DNA from: Acinetobacter amyesii
GTDB taxonomy: Bacteria > Pseudomonadota > Gammaproteobacteria > Pseudomonadales > Moraxellaceae
Reading direction: 5' to 3'
NCBI RefSeq assembly: GCF_002018365.1
Contig: NZ_MVKX01000004.1
Location: forward strand, 124,001-188,000
DNA length: 64,000 nt
Part shown: piece after piece, positions 18,157 to 26,989 of the stretch
How positions within the stretch are numbered: position 1 is the stretch's first letter
Layout: every line of letters begins with the position of its first letter
The notes under the pieces: model-generated
Databases searched by the model: none
The model's input: the letters and a program-made list of their open reading frames with translations, nothing else
What the model was told of the DNA's origin: nothing
Position numbers and translations under genes: made by a program

Positions 18157-18855
18157 TTATTTCAGAAAATTTAAGACCTGATCCAAATGCTGAATTTTAT
18201 TCGGAATGCTGTGCTGTTGTTCAGCACTTAAAGCATGAAAGCCTTCAAGCAATACGGCAGACATCCCTGCTTGGCTCGCACCATAAATATCATTGACAGG
18301 ATGATCACCAATAAATAAACACTCGGTTTCCGTCACGCCCAACTCACGACAACTGTGCTGAAATATTTCAACTTTGGGCTTACTGATCCCGGCACTTTCC
18401 GAGCTGATGATCTGATCAAAATACGACGCAAAACCCAGTCCATTTAAAATATTCAGGCGTGTGGCATGTCCACCATTTGACACCACCGCCAATTTATACT
18501 GCTGTTGTTTTAGTTGCTGCAGCAAGCTCAATGCCCCAGGCATCGCCACGGCAAACTGACCAAAGTGCTGAAACCAAAATTGTGTCAGCTCATCAAAATC
18601 AGGTTGATGTATCCAATCCAGCTCCGTTTGTAGAGCATAAGCGACAGATGCCCCAATACTCGGATGTGTAAGGAGTTCTTTTTTTGGATATCCCCCATTA
18701 TCTATACGGTTAATAATACGTTTAATCTGTACAAGGTCTACCTCCGCCAGCGTCGACTGATAAGACTCGGCTAAATACTGCGTATAGGCCTGAACGCTGT
18801 GATCTCGATGAGTCAAAGTATTATCTAAATCAAAAAGGACTGCACGTATGCTCAT
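18157..18855 (-). CDS. HAD-superfamily hydrolase
   Basis: A 232-residue soluble phosphatase-like protein. Motif I is FDLDNTLT (Asp9 nucleophile, Asp11 acid/base), motif II VVSNGG, motif III the Lys in SKPKVEIF, and motif IV GDHPVNDIYGA. A helical cap is inserted after motif I (C1 type). The set is like YjjG/Gph-type nucleotide or phosphoglycolate phosphatases, but the substrate cannot be read from sequence. It is divergent from the PAP2 gene and convergent with amt. Confidence 0.88.
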   Translation of the reverse strand: MSIRAVLFDLDNTLTHRDHSVQAYTQYLAESYQSTLAEVDLVQIKRIINRIDNGGYPKKELLTHPSIGASVAYALQTELDWIHQPDFDELTQFWFQHFGQFAVAMPGALSLLQQLKQQQYKLAVVSNGGHATRLNILNGLGFASYFDQIISSESAGISKPKVEIFQHSCRELGVTETECLFIGDHPVNDIYGASQAGMSAVLLEGFHALSAEQQHSIPNKIQHLDQVLNFLK

Positions 18856-18952
18856 AAATCTTCATTACTGAGTTTTCAAAAACTTTAACACAATGCCCGT
18901 TCTGCTTTATGCACCTTCTTCGCTATCGATATCGATACAGTTCAAATAGCCG

Positions 18953-18969
18953 ATTAAGTCTGATTTAAG
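18953..18969 (+). promoter_or_regulatory. PmrA-box-like direct repeat upstream of the PAP2 gene
   Basis: ATTAAG-TCTGA-TTTAAG: two TTAAG hexamers five bases apart, the spacing and core of the PmrA box. A candidate -10 (TCAAAT, 18980-18985) starts 10 bases after it, the same geometry as at pmrC. The PAP2 start codon is 58 bp downstream of the box. Confidence 0.6.
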
Positions 18970-19027
18970 TTTCGTGGTTTCAAATAGCAGCATTCAAACA
19001 AAATAATTTCAATACATCACGCGACTT

Positions 19028-19735
19028 ATGTTCTCGAACCGTACCTTTTTATTGCGACAAGCCCTTCTGCTCACACTCAGTTTGGTTAGCCTACTTTATT
19101 TTTTCCCCGTCGGTGGTTCGCTCGACCAAACTTTTATTCAGCCTTGGGTCGACCTACATGGTGGTTTTCCTCATCGTAATGATTGGGCACTTGCGGTGCT
19201 GAACCATCGCTATATCAAGAATATCGTCATAGGCGTTTATGTTCTCTATTTCGCAGCATGGATATGCAGTTTTAAATATCCGCATCTGAAAGTTCGCAAG
19301 TTTGAATTTGGCTATTTTATCGTGGTTGCTCTACTCAGCACGGCAATCATTGGGTTGCTCAAATCACAATCTGCACATGCCTGCCCTTGGAATATGACCG
19401 TCGCCACAGCCCACGGCTTTTCTTGGGATTTTTCTGCACGCCAAGGACACTGTTTTCCCGGTGGTCATGCTGCGACTGGTTTTGCCTTAATTACGGGATA
19501 TTTTGTTTATCGAATACATCAACCTGCCCGTGCCTACTTCTTTTTATCTGCTGGGCTGATTTTAGGCTTTGCTTTTGGCTGGGCGCAAATGATGCGGGGT
19601 GCACATTTTCTGAGTCATAACCTTTGGACAGCATGGATCATTTGGGCATTTAATTGTGTCCTGTATGTGCTGTTTTCTCGCCATTTCACGGCATCGACTA
19701 CGCAGCAAAAGAGCAAAGCATTTACATGGATTTAA
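19028..19735 (+). CDS. PAP2-family membrane phosphatase next to pmrCAB
   Basis: A 235-residue inner-membrane protein with about six hydrophobic segments. PAP2 motifs are recognisable but variant. Motif 1: K112 then CPW at 119-121, where the family has RP. Motif 2: PGGH at 145-148, where the family has PSGH. Motif 3: GAHFLSHNLW, with His193 as the likely nucleophile and His197 where Asp is usual. The family removes phosphate from lipid phosphates such as phosphatidic acid, undecaprenyl pyrophosphate or lipid A. It is convergent with pmrB and carries a PmrA-like box in its promoter, so a role in lipid A or phosphoethanolamine-donor metabolism is a reasonable inference, not shown. Confidence 0.85.
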   Translation: MFSNRTFLLRQALLLTLSLVSLLYFFPVGGSLDQTFIQPWVDLHGGFPHRNDWALAVLNHRYIKNIVIGVYVLYFAAWICSFKYPHLKVRKFEFGYFIVVALLSTAIIGLLKSQSAHACPWNMTVATAHGFSWDFSARQGHCFPGGHAATGFALITGYFVYRIHQPARAYFFLSAGLILGFAFGWAQMMRGAHFLSHNLWTAWIIWAFNCVLYVLFSRHFTASTTQQKSKAFTWI

Positions 19736-19781
19736 TCTTTAAGTATCTAAATTGAACTTGATCCGAAAATGATTGAGTCAC

Positions 19782-21101
19782 TCATGATTCACTCAATGGG
19801 ATCTGTAAACTCACTTTCAGACCGCCCAATGTTTCACTTTTAGAAAACTCCAATTCCGCACCGATATGTTTTGCGGCTTTATCCACGATCGCTAGCCCTA
19901 AACCACTTCCAATTTCTTCATGATTATAAATTCGATAAAAGCGTTTTCGAATTTGCTCATAAAAAGCTGGGTCGATGCCAGGCCCGCTATCTTCAACCTG
20001 TACAACCGCCTGCCCCGCATGTTCAAAGACGGAGACATTAATCATGCCCTGTGCAGGCGTATATTTGATGGCGTTATCAATCAAATTAAAAATGATTGAA
20101 TGTACGGTTGGCTCAAGACTATATAAGGCTATGCTCTGTTGTTGCTCCATACCAAGGTCAACATCTTTTTGCATGGCCAAATGCACCAGTTGCTCCACAC
20201 AATTGGTTGCGACTTGCTTGAGATCAAAATGTTGTTTGCGCTCAAGTTCAAAGACCGAGGCATCTTGTTTTGCCAAACTCAACAATTGACTGACCAAATG
20301 CTGAATACGAATTAAACCTTTACTCAAATTTTGTAGAGCGTCATCTTGCGGAAATTTTTGTAGCAAAATCTGCATTTGCAAATTCAGCGCGGTAATCGGG
20401 GTCCGTAACTCATGCGCTGCGTCGGCAATAAACTGGCGCTGTTCCTGCTGCGACAACGAAATTCGTTCAAACAACTGGTTCATTTCAATAATAGTTGGTG
20501 CAATCTCCTCTGGATACGGCATTTGAGAGATTGGAGAAAGTTCAAAGGCATCACGTTTTGCCAGTTCTTTTTTAAATTTTTCCAGTGGGTTTAAACTGCG
20601 TTGAATCAACCATCCCAAAGCGATTAATGCAAACGGTATAAAAACCAAATAGGGAATAAACATGCTACTGGCCAATTCTGCTGCAAGATGCTGCCGAACC
20701 GACTCTTGCTGACTGACCTGAATTTGCCTATCTGCGAGTGGCAAAATATAGGTATGCCACTCATCCTGTTGGGTACTGTGGGTATAAAAACCGGCTTTGG
20801 GCTGAGGCGCGACCAATAATTTTAATTGATGGGTTTGATGTGCATTGGACTGATAGGTCCACACATCAACAAATAAATCTTCTTCGTGATAACGCTTATG
20901 TTGATCAAATTCGCTACGAATAGGCTGCGGATCATGCTCTGCAACACGTTCCGCCAAATTTTGCATTTGCGCATCTAAAATTTCATTAATTTCTTCAAGC
21001 GCAATTCGATAAGCTGAAAACACCAAAAGACAGCCCAAAAGCATACTGAAAACAGACACATAAATAATTAGTCTCTTTTTCAGAGAGTAAGGCTGCTGCA
21101 T
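19782..21101 (-). CDS. pmrB: Sensor histidine kinase PmrB
   Basis: A 439-residue inner-membrane kinase. Membrane helix 1 at residues 10-32, a periplasmic sensor domain to about residue 145, membrane helix 2 at about 147-168, a linker/HAMP region, then the H-box FIADAAHELRTPITAL (phospho-accepting His230). The ATPase domain has LIDNAIKYTP, VEDSGPGID and GSGLGLAIV. It is the last gene of pmrC-pmrA-pmrB. In Acinetobacter, PmrB responds to iron, aluminium and acid, and mutations in it are the commonest route to colistin resistance. The gap to pmrA is about 19 bp, so the two are co-transcribed. Confidence 0.92.
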   Translation of the reverse strand: MQQPYSLKKRLIIYVSVFSMLLGCLLVFSAYRIALEEINEILDAQMQNLAERVAEHDPQPIRSEFDQHKRYHEEDLFVDVWTYQSNAHQTHQLKLLVAPQPKAGFYTHSTQQDEWHTYILPLADRQIQVSQQESVRQHLAAELASSMFIPYLVFIPFALIALGWLIQRSLNPLEKFKKELAKRDAFELSPISQMPYPEEIAPTIIEMNQLFERISLSQQEQRQFIADAAHELRTPITALNLQMQILLQKFPQDDALQNLSKGLIRIQHLVSQLLSLAKQDASVFELERKQHFDLKQVATNCVEQLVHLAMQKDVDLGMEQQQSIALYSLEPTVHSIIFNLIDNAIKYTPAQGMINVSVFEHAGQAVVQVEDSGPGIDPAFYEQIRKRFYRIYNHEEIGSGLGLAIVDKAAKHIGAELEFSKSETLGGLKVSLQIPLSES

Positions 21102-21120
21102 GGTCGATAATTCCTTTGCC

Positions 21121-21789
21121 TTAACCGAGTCGATAACCTAAACCACGAATGGTGCGAATAAAATCTTTGTCTAATTTTGTTCTAAGATGATGCACATACA
21201 CTTCAATAGTATTACTGCTGATATCACTATCAAAATCATAAAGCTTATCTTCTAAATTGGCTTTTGAAAAAATCTTATTCGGATGCGTCACTAATGGAAT
21301 CAATATGGCCCATTCACGGTTAGATAAATCGACATATTGACCCTTATAGCGTGCAAGATGCTGTTCGATATCTAAAATCAATTCCCCATGTTTTAAGATT
21401 TTCTGTGGTGCTTCGACTGAACTCAGCCCTGTGCGTCGAAGGAGCGCATGAATCCGTGCAAGTAATTCATCAAACTCATAAGGCTTAATCAGATAGTCAT
21501 CTGCCCCATGGTTTAATCCATCTACACGATTTTGTAATTGATCTCGTGCCGATATGATTAATACAGGCAATTTAGGCTGCATTTGACGAATTTGTTTCAG
21601 GACTTGCATACCATCCATCATCGGCAAACCCAGATCCAGCAAGACGATATCAATTCCCCCTTGCATAATAAGCTTTAAGCCATCGATACCATTATTCACC
21701 CACTCGACTTCAAACTGTTGATAGTTCAACAAGGTTTTTGTCGATTCGGCAATCATGAAATCATCTTCAATAATAAGTATTTTGTGCAT
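21121..21789 (-). CDS. pmrA: Response regulator PmrA
   Basis: A 222-residue OmpR/PhoB-type regulator. Receiver domain: acidic pair at residues 9-10 (IIEDDF), phospho-acceptor Asp52 in VLLDLGLPMMDG, Lys in YLIKPYEF. C-terminal winged helix (residues about 125-220) with LSNREWAILIPLV and NTIEVYVHHLRTKL ending IRTIRGLGYRLG. It controls pmrC and itself. The three-base gap to pmrC shows tight coupling. Confidence 0.94.
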   Translation of the reverse strand: MHKILIIEDDFMIAESTKTLLNYQQFEVEWVNNGIDGLKLIMQGGIDIVLLDLGLPMMDGMQVLKQIRQMQPKLPVLIISARDQLQNRVDGLNHGADDYLIKPYEFDELLARIHALLRRTGLSSVEAPQKILKHGELILDIEQHLARYKGQYVDLSNREWAILIPLVTHPNKIFSKANLEDKLYDFDSDISSNTIEVYVHHLRTKLDKDFIRTIRGLGYRLG

Positions 21790-21792
21790 GGC

Positions 21793-23463
21793 TTAAGTCC
21801 TGCGCTGTACTGAAGTACATTGTTGCAACATATTGTTTTTTTCATCAATCACCTGAGTCTGCACATCAAGCAAACTCAATAGCGATGGAAATAGATTATC
21901 CTGACTTAATTTTTGGCTTTTTTGTGCCATTAAACAAGTATATTGCGCTGAATTATTTTTTTGCCACGCCGGTGAATACCACATCAACATCGGCACATGG
22001 GTTTGCTGTGACGGTGCAATTGCGTATGGAGAACCGTGTAAATACAAACCATGCTCACCTGTCGACTCGCCATGATCGGACAAATACCACAGTCCTGTTT
22101 GATAATTGTCAGTCACTTTTAAGGTGTTAATCAATTCACTCAGTACATGGTCGGTATAGACAATACTGTTGTCATAACTATTTATTAATTCTGTCGAGCT
22201 ACATCCCTGTATGGCATTGCTATTACAGGTTGGCTTAAATTTTTGAAACGCTGCGGTACTTCGTTTGAAATAAGCAGGGCCATGACTGCCCATTTGGTGT
22301 AATACAATTAAACGGGGAGTTGGATCTGCTTTCGGAATAGAAGCCAAATATGCCTTCAAACCATCCACCAAGATTTCATCATGACATTCGCCATCGGCAT
22401 CACACGACTTTTTCTTCAGCGCTTCTGGAAATTCATATTTTTCAACACGTGTGCATGTGCCCTTACAGCCTGAATTATTATCTAACCACGTCACCTTGTA
22501 GCCTGCACGCTGTGCAATATCGAGTAAACCTTCGCGATGACTTGCAAGCTGTTCGTCATATTCAGTTCTCGGCATGCCCGAGAACATACAAGGAACAGAC
22601 ACAGCGGTTGCGGTGCCACATGAACTGACTTGGCTAAAATTGATAATATTTTGCTGACTGAGTTCAGGATTGGTATTTTTAGCATAGCCATTGAGTGAAA
22701 AACTTTCCGCGCGCGCAGTTTCACCAACCACTAAGACCATCAATTTTGGCAAGCTATTGGCGCTTACGTTTTCAACCATATGTGCATCTTCACCATAGCT
22801 CAGCAATGGCAAATTCTGTTTCGGTGCTTTTTTGTGATAATAGGAAAAGGTCGAAGCGATACTGTTTTGTGGTGAGAGCATGCCTTTTAAGTCACGATGC
22901 TCACGAAAGATCGCAGCATAATCGACAAAATAAACAAACAGTAAAGCACTCATGAGGATGAGCGACAGCACAATATGTAGACCTTTTTTGGCAACAACTG
23001 TGCTTAGGGCCTCTTTATGTAGTGGCAAAAGCCAGATCAAAAGCAGTGGCAAAATAACCAGTCCAAAGACCCAGATAAAAAATTGTGGCGAGATTAAATC
23101 CTGCACTTCCTTTACATCTGTTTGCATCATGTTTTGTACTTGGTCAGATGTAATGGTCACACCTAAACTATTGACAAAATAGGCACTCAAGCCACCAATG
23201 ATCAGCAAAACACTCGCCAAAAGTTTTGAATTCCATCGCCATTGCAGGAATTGCATCAGCACATTATAAAGTGCCACCACCACCAGTACGGTTGCCGCTA
23301 AGAATAGTCCAGCCTTCAATCCCGTATAAGGTGTGAGCTGCTGGATTTGCTGATAAAACGCGAGGTTCAAAACCACCCCAAGCCATAAGGCAAGCACGAG
23401 GTTAAATTGACTTAAACTAAGTCTTGGAATTTTTTGCTGTATTTTCGCTATGACCTGAAGCAT
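21793..23463 (-). CDS. pmrC: Lipid A phosphoethanolamine transferase PmrC (EptA)
   Basis: A 556-residue inner-membrane enzyme that moves phosphoethanolamine from phosphatidylethanolamine to lipid A, lowering the negative charge and giving polymyxin resistance. Five hydrophobic N-terminal segments (residues 1 to about 190) are followed by a periplasmic alkaline-phosphatase-fold domain. This has VVGETARAESF with the catalytic Thr at about residue 249, SCGTATAVSVPCMFSG, and YLSDHGESTGE plus HGSPY zinc ligands. Several Cys pairs suit the periplasmic disulphides of EptA/MCR proteins. First gene of the operon, with a PmrA box overlapping the -35 region. It is the chromosomal, ordinary pmrC of the genus and not an mcr gene, judged by its linkage. 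Confidence 0.94.
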   Translation of the reverse strand: MLQVIAKIQQKIPRLSLSQFNLVLALWLGVVLNLAFYQQIQQLTPYTGLKAGLFLAATVLVVVALYNVLMQFLQWRWNSKLLASVLLIIGGLSAYFVNSLGVTITSDQVQNMMQTDVKEVQDLISPQFFIWVFGLVILPLLLIWLLPLHKEALSTVVAKKGLHIVLSLILMSALLFVYFVDYAAIFREHRDLKGMLSPQNSIASTFSYYHKKAPKQNLPLLSYGEDAHMVENVSANSLPKLMVLVVGETARAESFSLNGYAKNTNPELSQQNIINFSQVSSCGTATAVSVPCMFSGMPRTEYDEQLASHREGLLDIAQRAGYKVTWLDNNSGCKGTCTRVEKYEFPEALKKKSCDADGECHDEILVDGLKAYLASIPKADPTPRLIVLHQMGSHGPAYFKRSTAAFQKFKPTCNSNAIQGCSSTELINSYDNSIVYTDHVLSELINTLKVTDNYQTGLWYLSDHGESTGEHGLYLHGSPYAIAPSQQTHVPMLMWYSPAWQKNNSAQYTCLMAQKSQKLSQDNLFPSLLSLLDVQTQVIDEKNNMLQQCTSVQRRT

Positions 23464-23510
23464 ATTGGCATCAATTATTGATCTTTGATGCCCTAATCTA
23501 AAAATTCAAA

Positions 23511-23527
23511 CTTAAAAATCACTTAAA
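23511..23527 (-). promoter_or_regulatory. PmrA box of the pmrCAB promoter
   Basis: On the minus strand TTTAAG-TGATT-TTTAAG, a full match to the YTTAAK-N5-YTTAAK PmrA site. A -10 candidate TAGATT (23500-23495) starts 10 bases after the second half. This sets a plausible start of transcription about 25 bases before the pmrC ATG. Confidence 0.8.
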
Positions 23528-23554
23528 ACTGATCAAAACCAAGTAAGAAAAATC

Positions 23555-23583
23555 AAAAAAGGCGATGTAAAACATCGCCTTTT
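23555..23583 (-). terminator. Intrinsic terminator of the porin gene
   Basis: AAAAGGCGATGT/ACATCGCCTTTT with a three-base loop, 20 bases after the porin stop codon. Confidence 0.9.
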
Positions 23584-23603
23584 GAACAACTTAAATCAAG
23601 GTC

Positions 23604-24710
23604 TTAGAATTTAAATTCTAGACCTGTACCTAGAACAGGTTGTTCGCTTTCATTAGAACCTTGTTCAAGTGCTAAGTAACCTGCATAACCATAAGCTTTC
23701 ACTTGTTTGCTAAATGCATAATCTGCACCTGCAATTAACTGCTGAGCTTCATAATCATCACCCACTTTATAGGTCGTGGTATTTTGACTATATTGTGCTT
23801 TTACTGTCCACGCTTTTGCAGATGGTAGATTGTATTCTGCACCGACTAGCCAACCTTGAGCATCATCAATATTTGCTGCTGCAACATCATTACCTTTAGC
23901 AGCCTCAACCTCTGATGTTTGATACAGTGCTTTGAGTGCCAAACCACCCTCAAGATTTACACGACCAATCGCACGAACAGTATTTGCAGCAGCAAATGCT
24001 TTTGTACCCGCAACTTCAGGAATTTCAGCATTTAAGATCCCTACACCACCAAAGTTCGATGGAATGGCTTTGTCATAGGCTAAACCTGCGACAACAACGG
24101 GGCTGTCATAAACAACAGACGCCGACCAAGCATCGCCAAGACCACGACCCGCGGTTTTTACTACACCATTGTCGCTCTTAATTCCTGAAGATTCACCTGT
24201 AGCAAGCAATGCATTAACTTTAATTGCACCTTCAGCAATTTTAAATGCTGGTGATTCATAAACAACAACGTTATCTACACGATTTTCACCCGTCATGATG
24301 CCTGTAACATCAGCACGGTTACCCACGTAGTTATTGAATGTATCAACCGGACTAGACAATTGTTTTAATGGTGTATCGTGTGCACCGACTTTCAATGTAC
24401 CAAGTTTCGCATCTTTCAAACCAACGAAGCGGTTACGCTTAGACCAGTCATCGCCTTCGCCGTCTGAGTTAAATGCCCATTCAATTGCATAAACTGCGCT
24501 TAAACGGTCAGTCAGTTTTTCATCGCCCTTTAAACCCAAGAAAGAACTGTTTGAACTGATATCAACGACATCTTTGTCTGAAACACCCGTTTTATTATCT
24601 TCAGGTAAATAATCAACAGACGCATCAATTTCACCGTAGAATGTTGGTGCTGCAAAGGTTGACCCAGCCAAAAGGCTCAATGCGATAGCCGCTGCTAACT
24701 TAGTTTTCAT
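23604..24710 (-). CDS. Gram-negative general porin
   Basis: A 368-residue outer-membrane beta-barrel. The signal peptide is MKTKLAAAIALSLLAGSTFA, cut before APTFYGEIDAS, the typical first strand of the Porin_4 family. SSFLGLKGDEKLTDRLSAVYAIEW and NRFVGLKDAKLGTLKVGAHDTPLK are the usual second-to-fourth strand sequences with the basic/acidic constriction loop after them. The protein ends GTGLEFKF with a terminal aromatic residue needed for Bam recognition. Alternating strand pattern throughout, no Cys. The frame opens one codon earlier with TTG, but ATG 24710 has AAGGAAAATTTTTG in front. Substrate range unknown. Confidence 0.9.
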   Translation of the reverse strand: MKTKLAAAIALSLLAGSTFAAPTFYGEIDASVDYLPEDNKTGVSDKDVVDISSNSSFLGLKGDEKLTDRLSAVYAIEWAFNSDGEGDDWSKRNRFVGLKDAKLGTLKVGAHDTPLKQLSSPVDTFNNYVGNRADVTGIMTGENRVDNVVVYESPAFKIAEGAIKVNALLATGESSGIKSDNGVVKTAGRGLGDAWSASVVYDSPVVVAGLAYDKAIPSNFGGVGILNAEIPEVAGTKAFAAANTVRAIGRVNLEGGLALKALYQTSEVEAAKGNDVAAANIDDAQGWLVGAEYNLPSAKAWTVKAQYSQNTTTYKVGDDYEAQQLIAGADYAFSKQVKAYGYAGYLALEQGSNESEQPVLGTGLEFKF

Positions 24711-24837
24711 CAAAAATTTTCCTTAAATTATTTTGTAACAGATATTACACACGCGAAACATATTACAAAATTATTAAAATAATATTTGCATTGCTCTTTT
24801 AGTGCTTTAGCTGATAAAAAACAACCAAAATTATGAT

Positions 24838-26124
24838 TTAGAAGTGATTTTGGTCATTTTTTGATGCTTTTCCCCAAAATAGAATCGGGACTAAGCTCAA
24901 TGCAGCCAAACCTGTGATCCAAAATAAATAAGTGCTATAACCCAGCTGATCGGCCACTATGCCACTGATGCTATACAGCCCCCCACTCACCGTCGCCATA
25001 ATGGCAACCTGAAATGTAAAGTCCGTTGCTGCAAATGCTTTACGACTATATTGCATCACCAAAGTCAGCATGATCACGAGCAGCATGGCTGAAATCATGT
25101 CTTCGGCAGCATTAATCCCATAGATCTGCCATTCATGAACCTGCCGTTTAGCCTCGAACTGCAAAGCCAACCATGCATAGGCTAATAAGCTGAATATTTT
25201 CAATACTGAATAGAAAACCAAGGCCTGTGCCCGAGAAATATACTTCAAACTAAGACCTGCAAGCCCTGCCCCAATTAAAGCAGCCACCGCACCCAGCATG
25301 GTGACATATAGACCAATTTGACTAAAACTCAATCCTAAATCGACCATCAGCGGCTTAAGTAAAGGACCTGCTAGACCATCTGCAAGCTTAAAACTCAATA
25401 AGATCATCAGCCACAGTGTGAGAGTTTTAGTTTGAGTAAAATAAGTCAGATACTGGCGAATGGCGTAGAACAAGCCTGAAGTATGCTTATGGTAGTTATC
25501 ATCCTCTGGACTAGATTTTATGTTGAGTGGTGGCTTTAAAGGTTCTCGATACATAAAAATAGGAATGGTATTGATGAACACCAATGCCGCTAGAAACAGA
25601 AAGGTGGCTTGCCAATCCAACCAATCTAAAGCCCAAAGTACAGCGCCACCACCGACGATAAAACCGAGTCTGGAACCAATCACCTGAAAGGTATTGCCCC
25701 AGTGCTGTTGGTCGGTTTTTAAAATATTGACAGCCAAGCCATCGGTTGCGACATCTTGAGTTGCACCGACCAAATTCATACTGAGTAAAGCCACAAAAAA
25801 CAGCAGCAAATACATCGGTTCATTCAAACTTTGGATCGGCAAAAAAGACAAGAAGACCAAGACCACCACGGACAACAACTGCATTGGAATAATCCAACTC
25901 CGATAGTGCCCTTTGGACCTTGAACCATGTCGATCAATCCACGGTGCCCAAAAAACTTTGATCGACCATGGCAGCATGAGTAATCCAAAGCCACCAATAT
26001 GTGCCAAAGACACACCTTGCGCTCTTAAAATCACCGGTAAAGCATGTGTCATAAAACCGACAGGTAACCCTTGCGCCCAATATAAGGAAAACAGTAAAAG
26101 ATAGAGCTGACGAAGCTGGATCAT
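24838..26124 (-). CDS. MFS transporter, AmpG/RhtX-like
   Basis: A 428-residue inner-membrane protein with about twelve hydrophobic segments. The N-terminus, YWAQGLPVGFMTHALPVILR followed by LLMLPWSIKVFWAPWIDRHG, is the signature of the AmpG/PAT-type permease group, which includes AmpG (muropeptide import) and the siderophore carriers RhtX/FptX. The later GATQDVATDGLAV block also belongs to this group. Which substrate it carries cannot be told; there are no ampD/ampE or siderophore genes beside it. TAGGAACTT precedes the ATG. It is divergent from the acyltransferase gene. Confidence 0.85.
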   Translation of the reverse strand: MIQLRQLYLLLFSLYWAQGLPVGFMTHALPVILRAQGVSLAHIGGFGLLMLPWSIKVFWAPWIDRHGSRSKGHYRSWIIPMQLLSVVVLVFLSFLPIQSLNEPMYLLLFFVALLSMNLVGATQDVATDGLAVNILKTDQQHWGNTFQVIGSRLGFIVGGGAVLWALDWLDWQATFLFLAALVFINTIPIFMYREPLKPPLNIKSSPEDDNYHKHTSGLFYAIRQYLTYFTQTKTLTLWLMILLSFKLADGLAGPLLKPLMVDLGLSFSQIGLYVTMLGAVAALIGAGLAGLSLKYISRAQALVFYSVLKIFSLLAYAWLALQFEAKRQVHEWQIYGINAAEDMISAMLLVIMLTLVMQYSRKAFAATDFTFQVAIMATVSGGLYSISGIVADQLGYSTYLFWITGLAALSLVPILFWGKASKNDQNHF

Positions 26125-26292
26125 AAGTTCCTAAATATTGAATGCGCTGAAGTTACATTTAGAGTAGTCAAAATACGGCTATTTTGCCAATGATCTAAAA
26201 AAATCATCGACCTAAGATAAGGTCAATGCTGATGCCGTACTTTTAAATGTGCATCACATCGAAAATGGATTTCACCTATATAAGAATATGCA

Positions 26293-26928
26293 ATGAATCA
26301 AAAGACTCTATTATTTCCGGTATTGCCCGATCAAGTCCCATCACGTGGTTCCACTCTGAGCCGCGCAATATTTAAAAAACTTTTTTTGGCACAAGGATGG
26401 AAATTTGACGGCGAATTTCCCAACCTTGCCAAAGCTGTAGCGATCATTTCTCCGCATACTTCTAATATAGATGCATGGCATGGTTTTCTCGCCTTGCTTG
26501 GGATCGGGATAAAAATAACCATTTTTGGTAAAAACACCCTTTTTGATACTCCCTTAAAACCACTTTTGGATTGGGTCGGCGTGATCCCTGTACAGCGTGA
26601 AAATCCACATGGACTGACACGTGAAATTGCTGAGATTGTTCAAGCGACAGATCAAATTTGGATTGGAATGGCACCTGAGGGAACACGAAAAAAAGCCGAT
26701 AAAATCAGGAGTGGCTTTTACTATATTGCCTATGAAGCACAGATACCTATTGTGATGTTTAGCTTTGATTATGCAAAGAAAACCATTCATTGCTTGGGTG
26801 TTTTTGAACCGAGTGGAGATTTTGAAACTGATCTCGAAAAAATTTTGAAGATTTATGACGGAAAATTTTCCCCGAAAAATCCCGAATGGTTGGCCTTGCC
26901 GTTACAAAAGCACTGGAAAAAGCCCTAG
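26293..26928 (+). CDS. 1-acylglycerol-3-phosphate acyltransferase-like (PlsC family) protein
   Basis: A 211-residue acyltransferase with the catalytic HX4D box HTSNID at 55-60, and the phosphate-binding EGTR block at 129-132 (MAPEGTRKK). FGKNTLFDTPLKPLLDWVGVIPVQR is the third conserved block. It lacks the long N-terminal membrane anchor of PlsC proper and is close to the short acyltransferases that use lysophospholipid or other acceptors. Substrate unknown. It is followed 61 bases later by a patatin-like lipase gene on the same strand; a lipid-remodelling pair is possible. Confidence 0.87.
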   Translation: MNQKTLLFPVLPDQVPSRGSTLSRAIFKKLFLAQGWKFDGEFPNLAKAVAIISPHTSNIDAWHGFLALLGIGIKITIFGKNTLFDTPLKPLLDWVGVIPVQRENPHGLTREIAEIVQATDQIWIGMAPEGTRKKADKIRSGFYYIAYEAQIPIVMFSFDYAKKTIHCLGVFEPSGDFETDLEKILKIYDGKFSPKNPEWLALPLQKHWKKP

Positions 26929-26989
26929 TCAAATGGCTCTTTTTTTGATGTGATGTGCACTTTGTATATTTAACCATCAGATTTCACCC

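Noticed and set aside
21793..23463. An acquired mcr-type gene
   Set aside because: The gene is first in a pmrC-pmrA-pmrB operon with a PmrA box, which is the native chromosomal arrangement in Acinetobacter, and no mobile element flanks it.
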